Part shown: piece after piece, positions 7,852 through 16,263 of the stretch
Layout of the letters: each line of letters opens with the position of its first letter
Position numbering within the stretch: position 1 is the first letter of the stretch
Source: MH13 sp040219355
Lineage (GTDB): Bacteria > Pseudomonadota > Alphaproteobacteria > Rhizobiales > MH13
DNA: 64,000 nt
Assembly (NCBI GenBank): GCA_040219355.1
Contig: JAVJSN010000007.1
Location: 150,764-214,763 of the forward strand
Direction of reading: 5' to 3'
Made by a program: the position numbers and the translations under genes
The notes under the pieces: generated by a model
The model's input: the letters and a program-made list of their open reading frames with translations, nothing else
Told to the model about the DNA's origin: nothing
Database searches by the model: none

Positions 7852-8907
7852 ATGACAGCCCGTCCACCATACACCAAGGCCCGCGCCCAAACGCGCGCCA
7901 AAGCACCTGAACAGCCCGATCACCGCGCCTTGCTGATGAAATCCGCACTGTTCGTTGCCGGACTGGCACTTTCAGCGCTGGTTGCCACACAGGCCTTTGC
8001 TAACCCGGATCGCTGGCAGCGCGAGGGCTGGGCCACTGACTTTACCCAGACAACCGTTGATTTGGGCGAGATCATGGACGGTGGTCCACGCCGCGATGGC
8101 ATTCCGCCCATCGATAATCCAAGTTTTGTTCCCGTCTCAGAGATTGACCATCTCGACCCGCTCGATCCGGTGATGAGCTTCACGCACAATGGTGAAACTC
8201 GCGCTTATCCCCTGCGCGTGATGACCTTCCATGAGATCGTCAACGATGAAGTTGGTGGTCATCCGGTCTCCGTTACCTATTGCCCGCTCTGCAACGCGGC
8301 CATCGTGTTTGATCGCAATGTTGATGGCGAGATTTTGGATTTCGGCACAACAGGCAAACTGCGTCGCTCTGACCTTGTTATGTATGATCGTCAAACAGAC
8401 AGCTGGTGGCAGCAGTTTTCTGGGGAATCTATTGCCGGTTCTTACGCGGGGACGGAACTGACCATGTTGCCCTCACAGCTGGTTAGCTGGGAGCGGTTTG
8501 CCGAAGCAAACCCTGATGCGATGGTGCTGGAAGACCCAACCAACTTTCGTCGCCCCTATGGCATGAACCCCTATCGCGGCTACGACACGCTGGCACAGCC
8601 CTTCCTCTACGACGGCCCGTTTCCTGACGGTATCGCGCCGCTGCAACGTGTGGTGATGGTGCGCCATGGCGAGACGGAGTTTGCCGTTTCCACCGCCAAG
8701 CTTGCCGAGGATGGCAGCTATGCCCAGGATGGTATTGAGGTTACGTTTGCTGCCGGTCAGGCCTCTGCGCTTGACAGTGAGGTCATTGCCCAAGGTCGCG
8801 ATGTCGGCAACATCACCGTCATGAAGGATGGCGAGCCTGTGGTGCACGATGTTACGTTTGCTTTCGTGGTCCACGCTTTTGAACCCGATCTTGAGATCAT
8901 CCAGTAG
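7852..8907 (+). CDS. DUF3179 domain-containing exported protein
   Basis: The main domain (residues ~80-350) has the DUF3179 pattern: FHEIVNDEVGG, TYCPLCNAAIVFDR with a paired-cysteine motif, GTTGKLRRSDLVMYDR and NPYRGYD. Its function is unknown. An ideal AGAAGGAGG sits 10 bp before the ATG at 7852, giving a basic 28-residue leader in front of a clear signal sequence (MKSALFVAGLALSALV...ATQAFA) that starts at 7936. The upstream start is preferred on the ribosome site, although the signal-peptide Met could also be used. The protein is probably periplasmic. Confidence 0.8.
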   Translation: MTARPPYTKARAQTRAKAPEQPDHRALLMKSALFVAGLALSALVATQAFANPDRWQREGWATDFTQTTVDLGEIMDGGPRRDGIPPIDNPSFVPVSEIDHLDPLDPVMSFTHNGETRAYPLRVMTFHEIVNDEVGGHPVSVTYCPLCNAAIVFDRNVDGEILDFGTTGKLRRSDLVMYDRQTDSWWQQFSGESIAGSYAGTELTMLPSQLVSWERFAEANPDAMVLEDPTNFRRPYGMNPYRGYDTLAQPFLYDGPFPDGIAPLQRVVMVRHGETEFAVSTAKLAEDGSYAQDGIEVTFAAGQASALDSEVIAQGRDVGNITVMKDGEPVVHDVTFAFVVHAFEPDLEIIQ

Positions 8908-8960
8908 GGCGCTTATCTCGGTAGCAGACCATTTTCCTCCAACACGGTTGTGCCACCACC

Positions 8961-9740
8961 ATGCCCTTCGCTCAGCTTCCTCATCGTGCCCTGCTTTTGG
9001 TTGAAGGTGAGGATGCCGAGCATTTTCTGGAAGGCTTGATCACATCTGATCTTCCCGCCGACGGTGAGGCGCACGGGTCAGCCTTGCTCACACCGCAGGG
9101 CAAACTGCTTTTCTCTTTCCTTGTCAGCAGGCGCGAGGGTGGTTTCGCGCTGGAATGCGATGCCAGTGAAGTCGACGCGCTCACAAAGCGACTGACACTT
9201 TATAAGTTGCGCGCAAAGGTGACGCTCACACTGTCGGATTTGTTGGTTTTTTCAGGCGTTGCAGACGGTTTGAAAGACACCCGCCACCCACAGATGGGTG
9301 TGCGTCACTACGGCATGGCAAATGCAACGGACACTATGGAGACCTATCACACCCATCGTGCAGCACTCGGCGTGCTCGAAGGTCCCAGAGAAATTCTCGC
9401 AAACCAAGACTTCCCACACGATGTGGCTCTCGACCTGACGAACGCAGTTTCCTTCTCCAAGGGCTGCTTTGTCGGCCAGGAGGTCGTGAGTCGGGTGAAG
9501 CATCGCGGCACGTCACGACGCAGACCAGTACTGGTGTCTGGCGAGAGCTTAAGCGCTGGCGATGCGATCCAGATTGGCGAACGTGAGGTTGGCACCATTC
9601 GTACGGTGGCTGACACCATTGCAGTGGCGGTCGTACGCATTGATCAACTCAAGGGCCCAGCACATGTGAATGGCGCGCCGGTTGATCTTGCCCTGCCACC
9701 CTATGCGACCTACAGCCTTGGGACAGAAGCCAAAAACTAA
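8961..9740 (+). CDS. ygfZ: Folate-binding protein YgfZ (Fe-S cluster maintenance)
   Basis: The 259-residue product has the GcvT-like fold and the hallmark KGCFVGQEVVSR motif at about residue 170, with the conserved cysteine. E. coli YgfZ is a tetrahydrofolate-dependent factor needed for some Fe-S enzymes, including MiaB. It begins a plus-strand run ygfZ - HD hydrolase - phosphatase - nrtR with 18 bp to the next gene, so these are likely co-transcribed. Its small size compared with E. coli (326 aa) is normal for alphaproteobacteria. Confidence 0.9.
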   Translation: MPFAQLPHRALLLVEGEDAEHFLEGLITSDLPADGEAHGSALLTPQGKLLFSFLVSRREGGFALECDASEVDALTKRLTLYKLRAKVTLTLSDLLVFSGVADGLKDTRHPQMGVRHYGMANATDTMETYHTHRAALGVLEGPREILANQDFPHDVALDLTNAVSFSKGCFVGQEVVSRVKHRGTSRRRPVLVSGESLSAGDAIQIGEREVGTIRTVADTIAVAVVRIDQLKGPAHVNGAPVDLALPPYATYSLGTEAKN

Positions 9741-9758
9741 CACTGCCAAGGGACACGC

Positions 9759-10433
9759 GTGCCGCGCACATCTGCAAGCCAATCGAAACATGCACGCGTG
9801 TGGCAGCGCATGCTGTCAGGTCGGCGGCTGGACCTGGCTGATCCGTCCCCACTTGATATCGAAGTGGAAGACATCGCCCATGGCCTTGCCCGCGTCGCGC
9901 GCTGGAACGGCCAGACCACCGGCGATCACGCTTTCTCAGTCGCGCAACACAGCCTCTTGGTTGTCGATCTGGTTGATGCGCTAGCCGGGCGTCAAGCTGC
10001 TGCTGATGTGCGTCTGGCGGCACTGCTGCATGACGGACCGGAATATGTGATCGGCGATATGATTTCCCCCTTCAAAGCGCTGTTGGGTGACGGTTATCGC
10101 AGTATTGAAGCGCGGCTGGCCTCAGCAATCCATCTGCGTCACCAACTGCCCGCTGCCTTGCCTGCGCCAATGTACAAAGCGATCAAGCAGGCCGATGGAA
10201 TTTCTGCATTTCTAGAGGCGTCGCAATTGGCAGGTTTTGCGATGCCCGAAGCTGAGAAGCTGTTTGGCAAACCGCCAGGTGCTCTGGCGTCCATCATTAT
10301 TGAGCCAGTTTCAGCAACAGAAGCCGAGCAAGCGTTCATCGCGTGCCATACTGCGCTGTTTGAGGCGCATTTGGAAACGCTGTCGACAAGGCATGGTGGC
10401 AGAAACTCTAGCGCACACCGCGCACAACCATGA
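9759..10433 (+). CDS. HD-domain hydrolase, YfbR-like
   Basis: The frame opens with GTG at 9759, preceded by AAGGG at 7 bp. The 224-residue product has a first histidine in GDHAFSVAQHSLLV and the HD pair in AALLHDGPEYVIGDM at about residues 88-100, followed by a late Asp (KQADGISAF). This fits HD phosphohydrolases acting on 5'-deoxynucleotides or related phosphates, such as YfbR. The actual substrate is unknown. It lies between ygfZ and a phosphatase gene in the same direction. Confidence 0.8.
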   Translation: MPRTSASQSKHARVWQRMLSGRRLDLADPSPLDIEVEDIAHGLARVARWNGQTTGDHAFSVAQHSLLVVDLVDALAGRQAAADVRLAALLHDGPEYVIGDMISPFKALLGDGYRSIEARLASAIHLRHQLPAALPAPMYKAIKQADGISAFLEASQLAGFAMPEAEKLFGKPPGALASIIIEPVSATEAEQAFIACHTALFEAHLETLSTRHGGRNSSAHRAQP

Positions 10434-10446
10434 TAGGTTTTGGCGC

Positions 10447-10977
10447 ATGACGCTTTACATCTGTTCGCTCGCTGCCATCCACGATGTGGTTGCCCAAACT
10501 GGCGCTTCGCACCTGCTTACGGTCATTAGTGGCGGCACAGCGGTGGATCGTCCCAAAGGCATCGCTGGGGAAAATCACCTCTACCTGGAGTTCAACGACA
10601 TCACCGCTCCGGCGCAGGGTCTGGTGCCGCCAAGCCCGGCTCACGTGGAGAAAATCCTGGATTTTGGTCGCGCTTGGGACCGCAAGGCACCGATGGTTGT
10701 GCATTGCTGGGCGGGCGTCAGCCGGTCCACAGCAGCAGGCTACATTCTTTCTCACGCGCTCACACCAGGCAGTGACCCGCATGATTTGGCCCGGCTGTTG
10801 CGCTCACGCGCGCCCTGGGCCACGCCGAATGGCCGCATGGTCGCGTTTGCCGATCAATTGCTCGGTGCAAAGGGTCAAATGAAAGAAGCGATCTCTGCCA
10901 TTGGCCGTGGCGCCATGGCATATGAAGGCAAACCCTTTGCTATGCCCGTAGGAGAGATACCCAGTGGCCATGGATAA
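10447..10977 (+). CDS. Protein-tyrosine/dual-specificity phosphatase-like protein
   Basis: The 176-residue product has the phosphatase loop HCWAGVSRST, with nucleophile Cys87 and phosphate-binding Arg93, and a plausible general acid region around residue 51 (FNDITAP). This is the Cys-based phosphatase fold common in small alphaproteobacterial proteins next to the HD hydrolase. It starts 13 bp after the HD gene and overlaps nrtR by 14 bp, so the three form one transcription unit. The physiological substrate is unknown. Confidence 0.82.
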   Translation: MTLYICSLAAIHDVVAQTGASHLLTVISGGTAVDRPKGIAGENHLYLEFNDITAPAQGLVPPSPAHVEKILDFGRAWDRKAPMVVHCWAGVSRSTAAGYILSHALTPGSDPHDLARLLRSRAPWATPNGRMVAFADQLLGAKGQMKEAISAIGRGAMAYEGKPFAMPVGEIPSGHG

Positions 10978-11968
10978 GGCCGACAATCAAACCATTGGGA
11001 TTGATCTGACAGCGGCTGTCACCGCGCTGGTCAGCGGTTCGCCAGCCATCCTCACCGTGCCCTCGCGCGATCCCTCAACAGCGGCCTGTGCACTTCCATC
11101 TGGGCCCTTTGCGCCCCTACGTCATCGCACGCTGGAGCTAGGTCTGCGTGGCTTTGTCGAGGACCAGACCGGCTTCCGCTTGGGTTACATCGAGCAGCTA
11201 TATACCTTCGGAGATCGAGGTCGCCACGCCACATCACCGTCCTCTGCGCCGCATGTAATGTCGATTGGCTACCTGGCTCTCACACGTAACGATGCCGATA
11301 AAAGCGAGGACGCACCATGGTCCTGGCAGAATTGGTATCAGTTCTTTCCATGGGAAGATTGGCGCAGTGGCAGACCGGCCATTCTCGATCAATCCATCTT
11401 GCCCGCTTTGCATCAATGGTTACGGGCTGATACGCGCGAAGACCCTCCAGGCCGCTCGCTTAGCCGCGAACGCCGCGTGGCACTGGCGTTTGGTGAAGCC
11501 GCGGACGATGGCAGCTTCACCTGGGACGAAGAGCGGGTTTTGGAGCGTTACGAGCTGATCTACGAGGCTGGCCTTGCCCAAGAGGCCACGCGCGATGGTC
11601 GCATGCAGAACGAGACGCTGTCTGCTTCAAGCATCGGCCACCCGATGGCGTTGGATCATCGCCGCATCCTTGCCACTGCCATCGCCCGGCTGCGCGGCAA
11701 GATGAAATACCGCCCGGTGGTGTTTGAGCTGATGCCGCAAAGCTTCACACTGACCGGCTTGCAATCAGCAGTTGAAGCGATTGCGGGGCGTCGCCTGCAC
11801 AAGCAAAACTTCCGTCGCCTTGTCGACAATGCCGGTCTTGTCGAGCCAACGGGTGCCGCGTCCCAGGCAACCGGTGGGCGGCCCGCCGCGCTCTATCGCT
11901 TCCGCCGCGATGTCATCGCAGAGCGACCCTCCGCTGGCCTGCGCTTTGGCCAGCCGGTGGTGCGTTAG
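10964..11968 (+). CDS. nrtR: NrtR-type Nudix-related transcriptional regulator of NAD metabolism
   Basis: The 334-residue product has an N-terminal Nudix-like domain (LTVPSRDP..., LELGLRGFVEDQTGFRLGYIEQLYTFGDRGR) that lacks a good catalytic Nudix box, and a C-terminal winged-helix region (FTLTGLQSAVEAI...NFRRLVDNAGLVEPTG...AALYRF). That arrangement is NrtR: ADP-ribose binding releases it from operators of NAD genes. GTG at 10964 is chosen because AGGAGA lies 8 bp upstream. nadABC lies 4 kb downstream with paired palindromes in its leader, which supports this role. Confidence 0.85.
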   Translation: MAMDKADNQTIGIDLTAAVTALVSGSPAILTVPSRDPSTAACALPSGPFAPLRHRTLELGLRGFVEDQTGFRLGYIEQLYTFGDRGRHATSPSSAPHVMSIGYLALTRNDADKSEDAPWSWQNWYQFFPWEDWRSGRPAILDQSILPALHQWLRADTREDPPGRSLSRERRVALAFGEAADDGSFTWDEERVLERYELIYEAGLAQEATRDGRMQNETLSASSIGHPMALDHRRILATAIARLRGKMKYRPVVFELMPQSFTLTGLQSAVEAIAGRRLHKQNFRRLVDNAGLVEPTGAASQATGGRPAALYRFRRDVIAERPSAGLRFGQPVVR

Positions 11969-12136
11969 GTGTTTTCAACCTTCTGTTAAATGCCTGAAAA
12001 AGCTTCATTAACCCGTTTACGGCTTGTTCGGCATGCCTTGCGATTGCCACGCAACGGCCACATTCGGTAACGGTTTTTCCGGCCTGCTCGTGCTACTTGT
12101 CCCTCAACACCAACGAGCAACACATGGTGAGTTTGA

Positions 12137-12457
12137 ATGCAGGGGCTGACAGAAACAGGCGGGCGCAAGATGCCAAACGGCACACTGCCCGCTCACACAT
12201 CAAAACGTTTTTACACACGCTACGCGCGTACACTTTGCGCCATCATTGTGCCCGCGATGATAGCGGGCATGGTCGCTGGATTCTTGATGTCCGACACCAA
12301 AGGCAAGGTTGAACCGATCCACGATCTGGCCCAGCGGGTGGAAATGCTGCGCTACGCGGAGACCAAAATCGCCACAGCGCAGAATGGCATGGTGCAAGAG
12401 GTGCGCACCAGTGCGGTTCATGCGCCGGTAAGCGATGTGATCGAGGTGGTGCGCTAG
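12137..12457 (+). CDS. Hypothetical single-pass membrane protein
   Basis: The 106-residue product has a basic N-terminus, one hydrophobic segment at about residues 33-51 (LCAIIVPAMIAGMVAGFLM) and a short helical tail. This looks like a type II anchored protein. No family is recognised. An internal ATG at 12170 is an alternative start. It ends 11 bp before the convergent acuI-like gene. Support is moderate, resting on the clean membrane segment and the lack of a competing gene. Confidence 0.5.
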   Translation: MQGLTETGGRKMPNGTLPAHTSKRFYTRYARTLCAIIVPAMIAGMVAGFLMSDTKGKVEPIHDLAQRVEMLRYAETKIATAQNGMVQEVRTSAVHAPVSDVIEVVR

Positions 12458-12468
12458 CCGCGCTTCAA

Positions 12469-13470
12469 CTAAAGCGTGGCGACCAGGCGTCCGCGCACTT
12501 TGCCATCCATGATCTGATGGCCAGCTTCCAGCAAATCGTCAAAACCAATATGCGTGGTCATTGCATCGAGCTTGGCCATGTCGAGATCTTTGGCCAGTTG
12601 ATCATAGGCTGCCTTGCGCACCGAGATCGGCGTCATCACCGATTCCACGCCGATCAGCTGCACCGCCCGCAAAATAAATGGATGCACGAACGAGGGCAGA
12701 TCGCCGCCTTGCGCCAACCCGCATGCTGCAACCGCACCGCCATATTTCACCTGAGAGAGCACGTTGGCCAGTGTTTTTGAGCCGACAGCATCGACAGCCC
12801 CGGCCCACTTTTCGCGCGACAGTGGACGTACGTCACCGTTGAATTCATTGCGGTCGATGATCTCCGCAGCGCCCAGACCCTTCAAATAGTCTTCCTCTTC
12901 CGGACGACCGGTGGAAGCGACCACGTGGTAGCCACGGGCTGCCAGGATTGCGATGGCAACCGAGCCAACGCCGCCCGCTGCACCGGTGACCAGAACCGGT
13001 CCATCGTCCGGTTTCACGCCGGCTTTATCGAGCGCCATGACACAAAGCATAGCGGTATAGCCTGCCGTGCCAATGGCCATCGCCTGCGCAGCGGTGAGGC
13101 CGGCAGGGCGGTGGATCAACCAGTCGCCTGAGACACGGGCATAGGAAGCATAAGCGCCCATATGGCCTTCGCCCACACCGAAGCCGTTGAGAATTACCTC
13201 ATCGCCTTCTTTGAAGTCATCGCGCTCTGAGGCAATCACTGTCCCTGCCATATCCACGCCGGGGATCATCGGGAACTTGCGCGCGATCGGCCCTTTGGCG
13301 GTCATCGCCAAACCGTCTTTGAAGTTTACCGTCGTGTGCGACACCTTCAGCGTCACGTCGCCAGGCATCAAATCATCCAGCGTGATCTCATGGACAACAG
13401 CAGGATTGGCCCGCTTGCCATCATCGCTGGTGATCCAAATGGCGTTGAACGGCTCGGTTGGCAGGCTCAT
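12469..13470 (-). CDS. acuI: Acrylyl-CoA reductase (NADPH)-like MDR oxidoreductase, AcuI/YhdH family
   Basis: The 333-residue zinc-free medium-chain dehydrogenase has the YhdH/AcuI signatures NFKDGLAMTAKGPIARKFP and PGVDMAGTV, the nucleotide-binding VTGAAGGVGSVAIAIL and IGVESVMTP. AcuI reduces acrylyl-CoA to propionyl-CoA, protecting cells from acrylate formed from DMSP or 3-hydroxypropionate. The ATG at 13470 is preferred over 13479 because AAGGA is then spaced correctly; for the outer ATG it is only a base away. The MFS gene upstream ends 12 bp before, so they form a pair. Confidence 0.85.
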   Translation of the reverse strand: MSLPTEPFNAIWITSDDGKRANPAVVHEITLDDLMPGDVTLKVSHTTVNFKDGLAMTAKGPIARKFPMIPGVDMAGTVIASERDDFKEGDEVILNGFGVGEGHMGAYASYARVSGDWLIHRPAGLTAAQAMAIGTAGYTAMLCVMALDKAGVKPDDGPVLVTGAAGGVGSVAIAILAARGYHVVASTGRPEEEDYLKGLGAAEIIDRNEFNGDVRPLSREKWAGAVDAVGSKTLANVLSQVKYGGAVAACGLAQGGDLPSFVHPFILRAVQLIGVESVMTPISVRKAAYDQLAKDLDMAKLDAMTTHIGFDDLLEAGHQIMDGKVRGRLVATL

Positions 13471-13482
13471 GATGGGCATCCT

Positions 13483-14754
13483 TTACTCTGCTGGCGAGGC
13501 AATCGGTGTATCGGCACGTGCCTCTTTGATAGGCCAATGCACGATGGCAGCGAAAATGCCAAGAGCGATGCCCAGATACCAGACCACATCGTATGAACCT
13601 GTGGTGTCATAAAGCCGTCCACCAAGCCATACCCCAAGGAATGCACCGACTTGATGGTTGAAGAACACGATGCCCATCAGTGTTGCCATGTATTTGGGCC
13701 CGAACATGATAGCCACCAGCGCTGACGTTGGCGGCACAGTGGAGAGCCAAAGCAGCCCCATGGTCGCTGAAAACACCAGCACGCTCAGCGGTGTGATCGG
13801 CAAAATCAGGAACAATCCGATCACCGCTGCACGCGCCAGATAGATGAGCGCCAAGAAAATCGGGTTAGAGTATTTGCCTGCAATAACGCCCGATGCCAGC
13901 GAACCAATAACGTTAAAAAGGCCAATCAATGCCAGCGACCAGGCGCCCAGTGTTGGGTCCATGCCAAGATCTTCCAGATAAGCAGGAAGGTGAGCGGTGA
14001 TAAACGCCACATGGAACCCACACACGAAAAAGCCGATGACCAGCAGCACGTAAGAGCGGTGGGCGAACGCTTGTTTGACCGCCTGGGTGAGCGTTTGGTC
14101 TTTGATGTAATCGGCTGCAGCGTTTTGATCGGAGCGACCGCGCAACGCCAATGCGAGCACAGGGATGGCAAGCATAATAACGCCGAGCAAGATTAGCGCC
14201 TGTTCCCATCCATAATCAGCGATGAACGCCCGGCCCATCGGAGCGAACAAAAATTGGCCCATGGAACCAGCCGCCGTACCGATACCAAACACCATCGGGC
14301 GTTTTTCCGGCGGCACCCGCCGACCAAAGGCCGCCAGCACGATGGAAAAGGAGGCGGCGGCCATGCCAAGGCCGATCATCAAACCCGCTGAGATATGCAG
14401 CCAGGCGGGTGAGGGCGCCCAGGCCATGATCACAAGACCGCCAGCGTAAACTAGCCCGCCAAGCGCCAGAACGCGGGCGGTGCCATAGCGATCAGCAACC
14501 GCCCCAGCGAAAGGCTGACCAAGTCCCCACATCAGGTTCTGAATAGCAAGCGAAAGGGCGAAAACCTCTCGGCTCCAGCCTTGCGTCTCGGTCATCGGTA
14601 CCAGGAACAGCCCAAGAATGGAACGTGGGCCGAAGGAAAGCAGTGAGATCAGGCAGCCGCAAATGATAACCAGCCAAAGCGCGGTCATTGGTGCGCTCGA
14701 CTCACTGGATGGAGGGGCAGGTGATCGATCTTGATTCGCCATGAAGGGCACCAT
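13483..14754 (-). CDS. Major facilitator superfamily transporter
   Basis: The 423-residue product has about 12 hydrophobic segments and the MFS loop motif GAVADRYGTARVLALGG between helices 2 and 3, with a polar N-terminal tail. It resembles monocarboxylate/oxalate-formate type carriers (LSFGPRSILGLFLVP, FVCGFHVAFITAHLPAYL). An ATG four codons in (MANQDRS) is an alternative start. It is followed at 12 bp by the acrylyl-CoA reductase-like gene, so a short-chain acid is a plausible substrate, but this is inference. Confidence 0.8.
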   Translation of the reverse strand: MVPFMANQDRSPAPPSSESSAPMTALWLVIICGCLISLLSFGPRSILGLFLVPMTETQGWSREVFALSLAIQNLMWGLGQPFAGAVADRYGTARVLALGGLVYAGGLVIMAWAPSPAWLHISAGLMIGLGMAAASFSIVLAAFGRRVPPEKRPMVFGIGTAAGSMGQFLFAPMGRAFIADYGWEQALILLGVIMLAIPVLALALRGRSDQNAAADYIKDQTLTQAVKQAFAHRSYVLLVIGFFVCGFHVAFITAHLPAYLEDLGMDPTLGAWSLALIGLFNVIGSLASGVIAGKYSNPIFLALIYLARAAVIGLFLILPITPLSVLVFSATMGLLWLSTVPPTSALVAIMFGPKYMATLMGIVFFNHQVGAFLGVWLGGRLYDTTGSYDVVWYLGIALGIFAAIVHWPIKEARADTPIASPAE

Positions 14755-14975
14755 TGGTCAGATTTTGAGGGTCAAACGGCCCTTTCTTTGACTTAGCTAC
14801 ACCGGTTCGGATGGCCCCACCAACGCAAATTCTTGCAAGCTCGCATCAAGAATTTTGAACGCAACGGGCAGCTAAACCGCGCACCTGTTGCGGTTTCGGC
14901 AAGGACTGGCAGTCGTACCTGACGGTTCAGCAACGCGCCGCCTTGCAAGAAGCTGAGAAAATCCCTATACTAAAA

Positions 14976-15022
14976 CTCAACATGAGCAAAAGCCTACGCG
15001 TCGCAGTTATGCTCAATATGAG
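14976..15022. promoter_or_regulatory. Paired CTCA-N3-TGAG palindromes in the nadA leader, candidate NrtR operators
   Basis: Two near-identical palindromes, CTCAACATGAG (14976-14986) and CTCAATATGAG (15012-15022), lie 36 bp apart centre to centre and 69-115 bp before the nadA start. The 336-bp intergenic stretch 14755-15090 holds no gene. An NrtR-type regulator is encoded 3 kb upstream, and NrtR proteins repress NAD genes through palindromes, so these are good operator candidates. The precise consensus of this NrtR is not known to me. Confidence 0.45.
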
Positions 15023-15090
15023 AATTAGCCCTGGTTGCTTCGGACTTACCGATCAAAAAAACTGGGGCGTTTGCCTGGAGGAGGCAGATC

Positions 15091-16212
15091 ATGACAACCG
15101 TTCAAGAGCGTGAATTTCGCGTTGAAAGCCCACGTACACTTACCCGCGTTCCCACCCCAGACTGGCACGATGCCCCCGCGCCTGCGCCCACGCGGACGTT
15201 TGAACGTCTGCCCATGCCAGACCTCACCTACACACCTGAAGTGGAGGCGGCTGTTGGCCATCTTTATGAAAAGATGAGCCACGCTATCCCGCGCATCGAA
15301 TGGCCAGTGCATGCGCCCTATATCAAGGCGATCAACGAGCTGAAAAAAGTCCGTGGCGCGGCGATCCTCGCCCACAACTATCAGACGCCCGAGATTTTCC
15401 ATGGCGTGTCGGACATTGTGGGCGACAGCTTGCAGCTGGCCAGAGAAGCCACCAACGTGGATGCCGACGTGATCATCCAGTGCGGTGTGCACTTTATGGC
15501 AGAAACATCCAAGCTGCTGAACCCGGAGAAGACTGTTCTCATTCCTGATATGAAAGCCGGTTGCTCGCTCGCATCGTCCATTACCGGTGCGGATGTGCGC
15601 GCCTTAAAGGCGGCCTATCCCGGCGTGCCGGTGGTGGCCTATGTTAACACATCGGCTGATGTGAAGGCTGAAGTGGATATATGCTGCACGTCGTCCAATG
15701 CTGTGCAGGTCGTTGAGAGCCTGGGCACAAAGCGCGTTATCTTCCTGCCCGACCAATATCTGGCGCGATGGGTTGCAACCCAGACCGAGGTGGACATCAT
15801 CGCCTGGAAAGGTGCCTGCGAAGTGCATGAACGGTTCACTGGCGCAGAGCTGCGCGACTACAAAGCCTCCGATCCATCGATCAAAATCATTGCCCACCCC
15901 GAATGCCCGCCGGACGTGATTGCCGAAGCTGATTACACCGGTTCCACAGCCGGCATCATCGACTGGGTGGTTGAGCATGGCCAGGGCAAGGTGCTGATGG
16001 TCACTGAGTGCTCTATGGCAGACAATGTGGCGGCCTCGGCACCGGATGTGGAGTTTGTGCGTCCGTGCAATCTTTGCCCGCACATGAAGCGCATCACATT
16101 GCCTAAAATCCTGGATACACTGCTCACCATGGAAGGCGAGGTTCTTATTGCACCAGAAATGGCAAAACGCGCCCGCGCGTCCGTTGAAGCGATGGTGAAC
16201 CTGAACAATTAG
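15091..16212 (+). CDS. nadA: Quinolinate synthase
   Basis: NadA condenses iminoaspartate with dihydroxyacetone phosphate to quinolinate, using a [4Fe-4S] cluster. The 373-residue product has the expected three cysteine regions: IIQCGVHFMAET, CCTSSNAV and PCNLCPHMKRI, plus LAHNYQTPEI near residue 90 and LIPDMKAGCSLA. A long N-terminal lead of about 50 residues before the fold is usual in alphaproteobacteria. A strong GGAGGAGG precedes the ATG. It is first in nadA-nadB-nadC. Confidence 0.96.
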   Translation: MTTVQEREFRVESPRTLTRVPTPDWHDAPAPAPTRTFERLPMPDLTYTPEVEAAVGHLYEKMSHAIPRIEWPVHAPYIKAINELKKVRGAAILAHNYQTPEIFHGVSDIVGDSLQLAREATNVDADVIIQCGVHFMAETSKLLNPEKTVLIPDMKAGCSLASSITGADVRALKAAYPGVPVVAYVNTSADVKAEVDICCTSSNAVQVVESLGTKRVIFLPDQYLARWVATQTEVDIIAWKGACEVHERFTGAELRDYKASDPSIKIIAHPECPPDVIAEADYTGSTAGIIDWVVEHGQGKVLMVTECSMADNVAASAPDVEFVRPCNLCPHMKRITLPKILDTLLTMEGEVLIAPEMAKRARASVEAMVNLNN

Positions 16213-16263
16213 GATCGAGACCCTAGAGTCTGAGCCCTAACCGCGAGTAGCAAGGCGAGCGAA

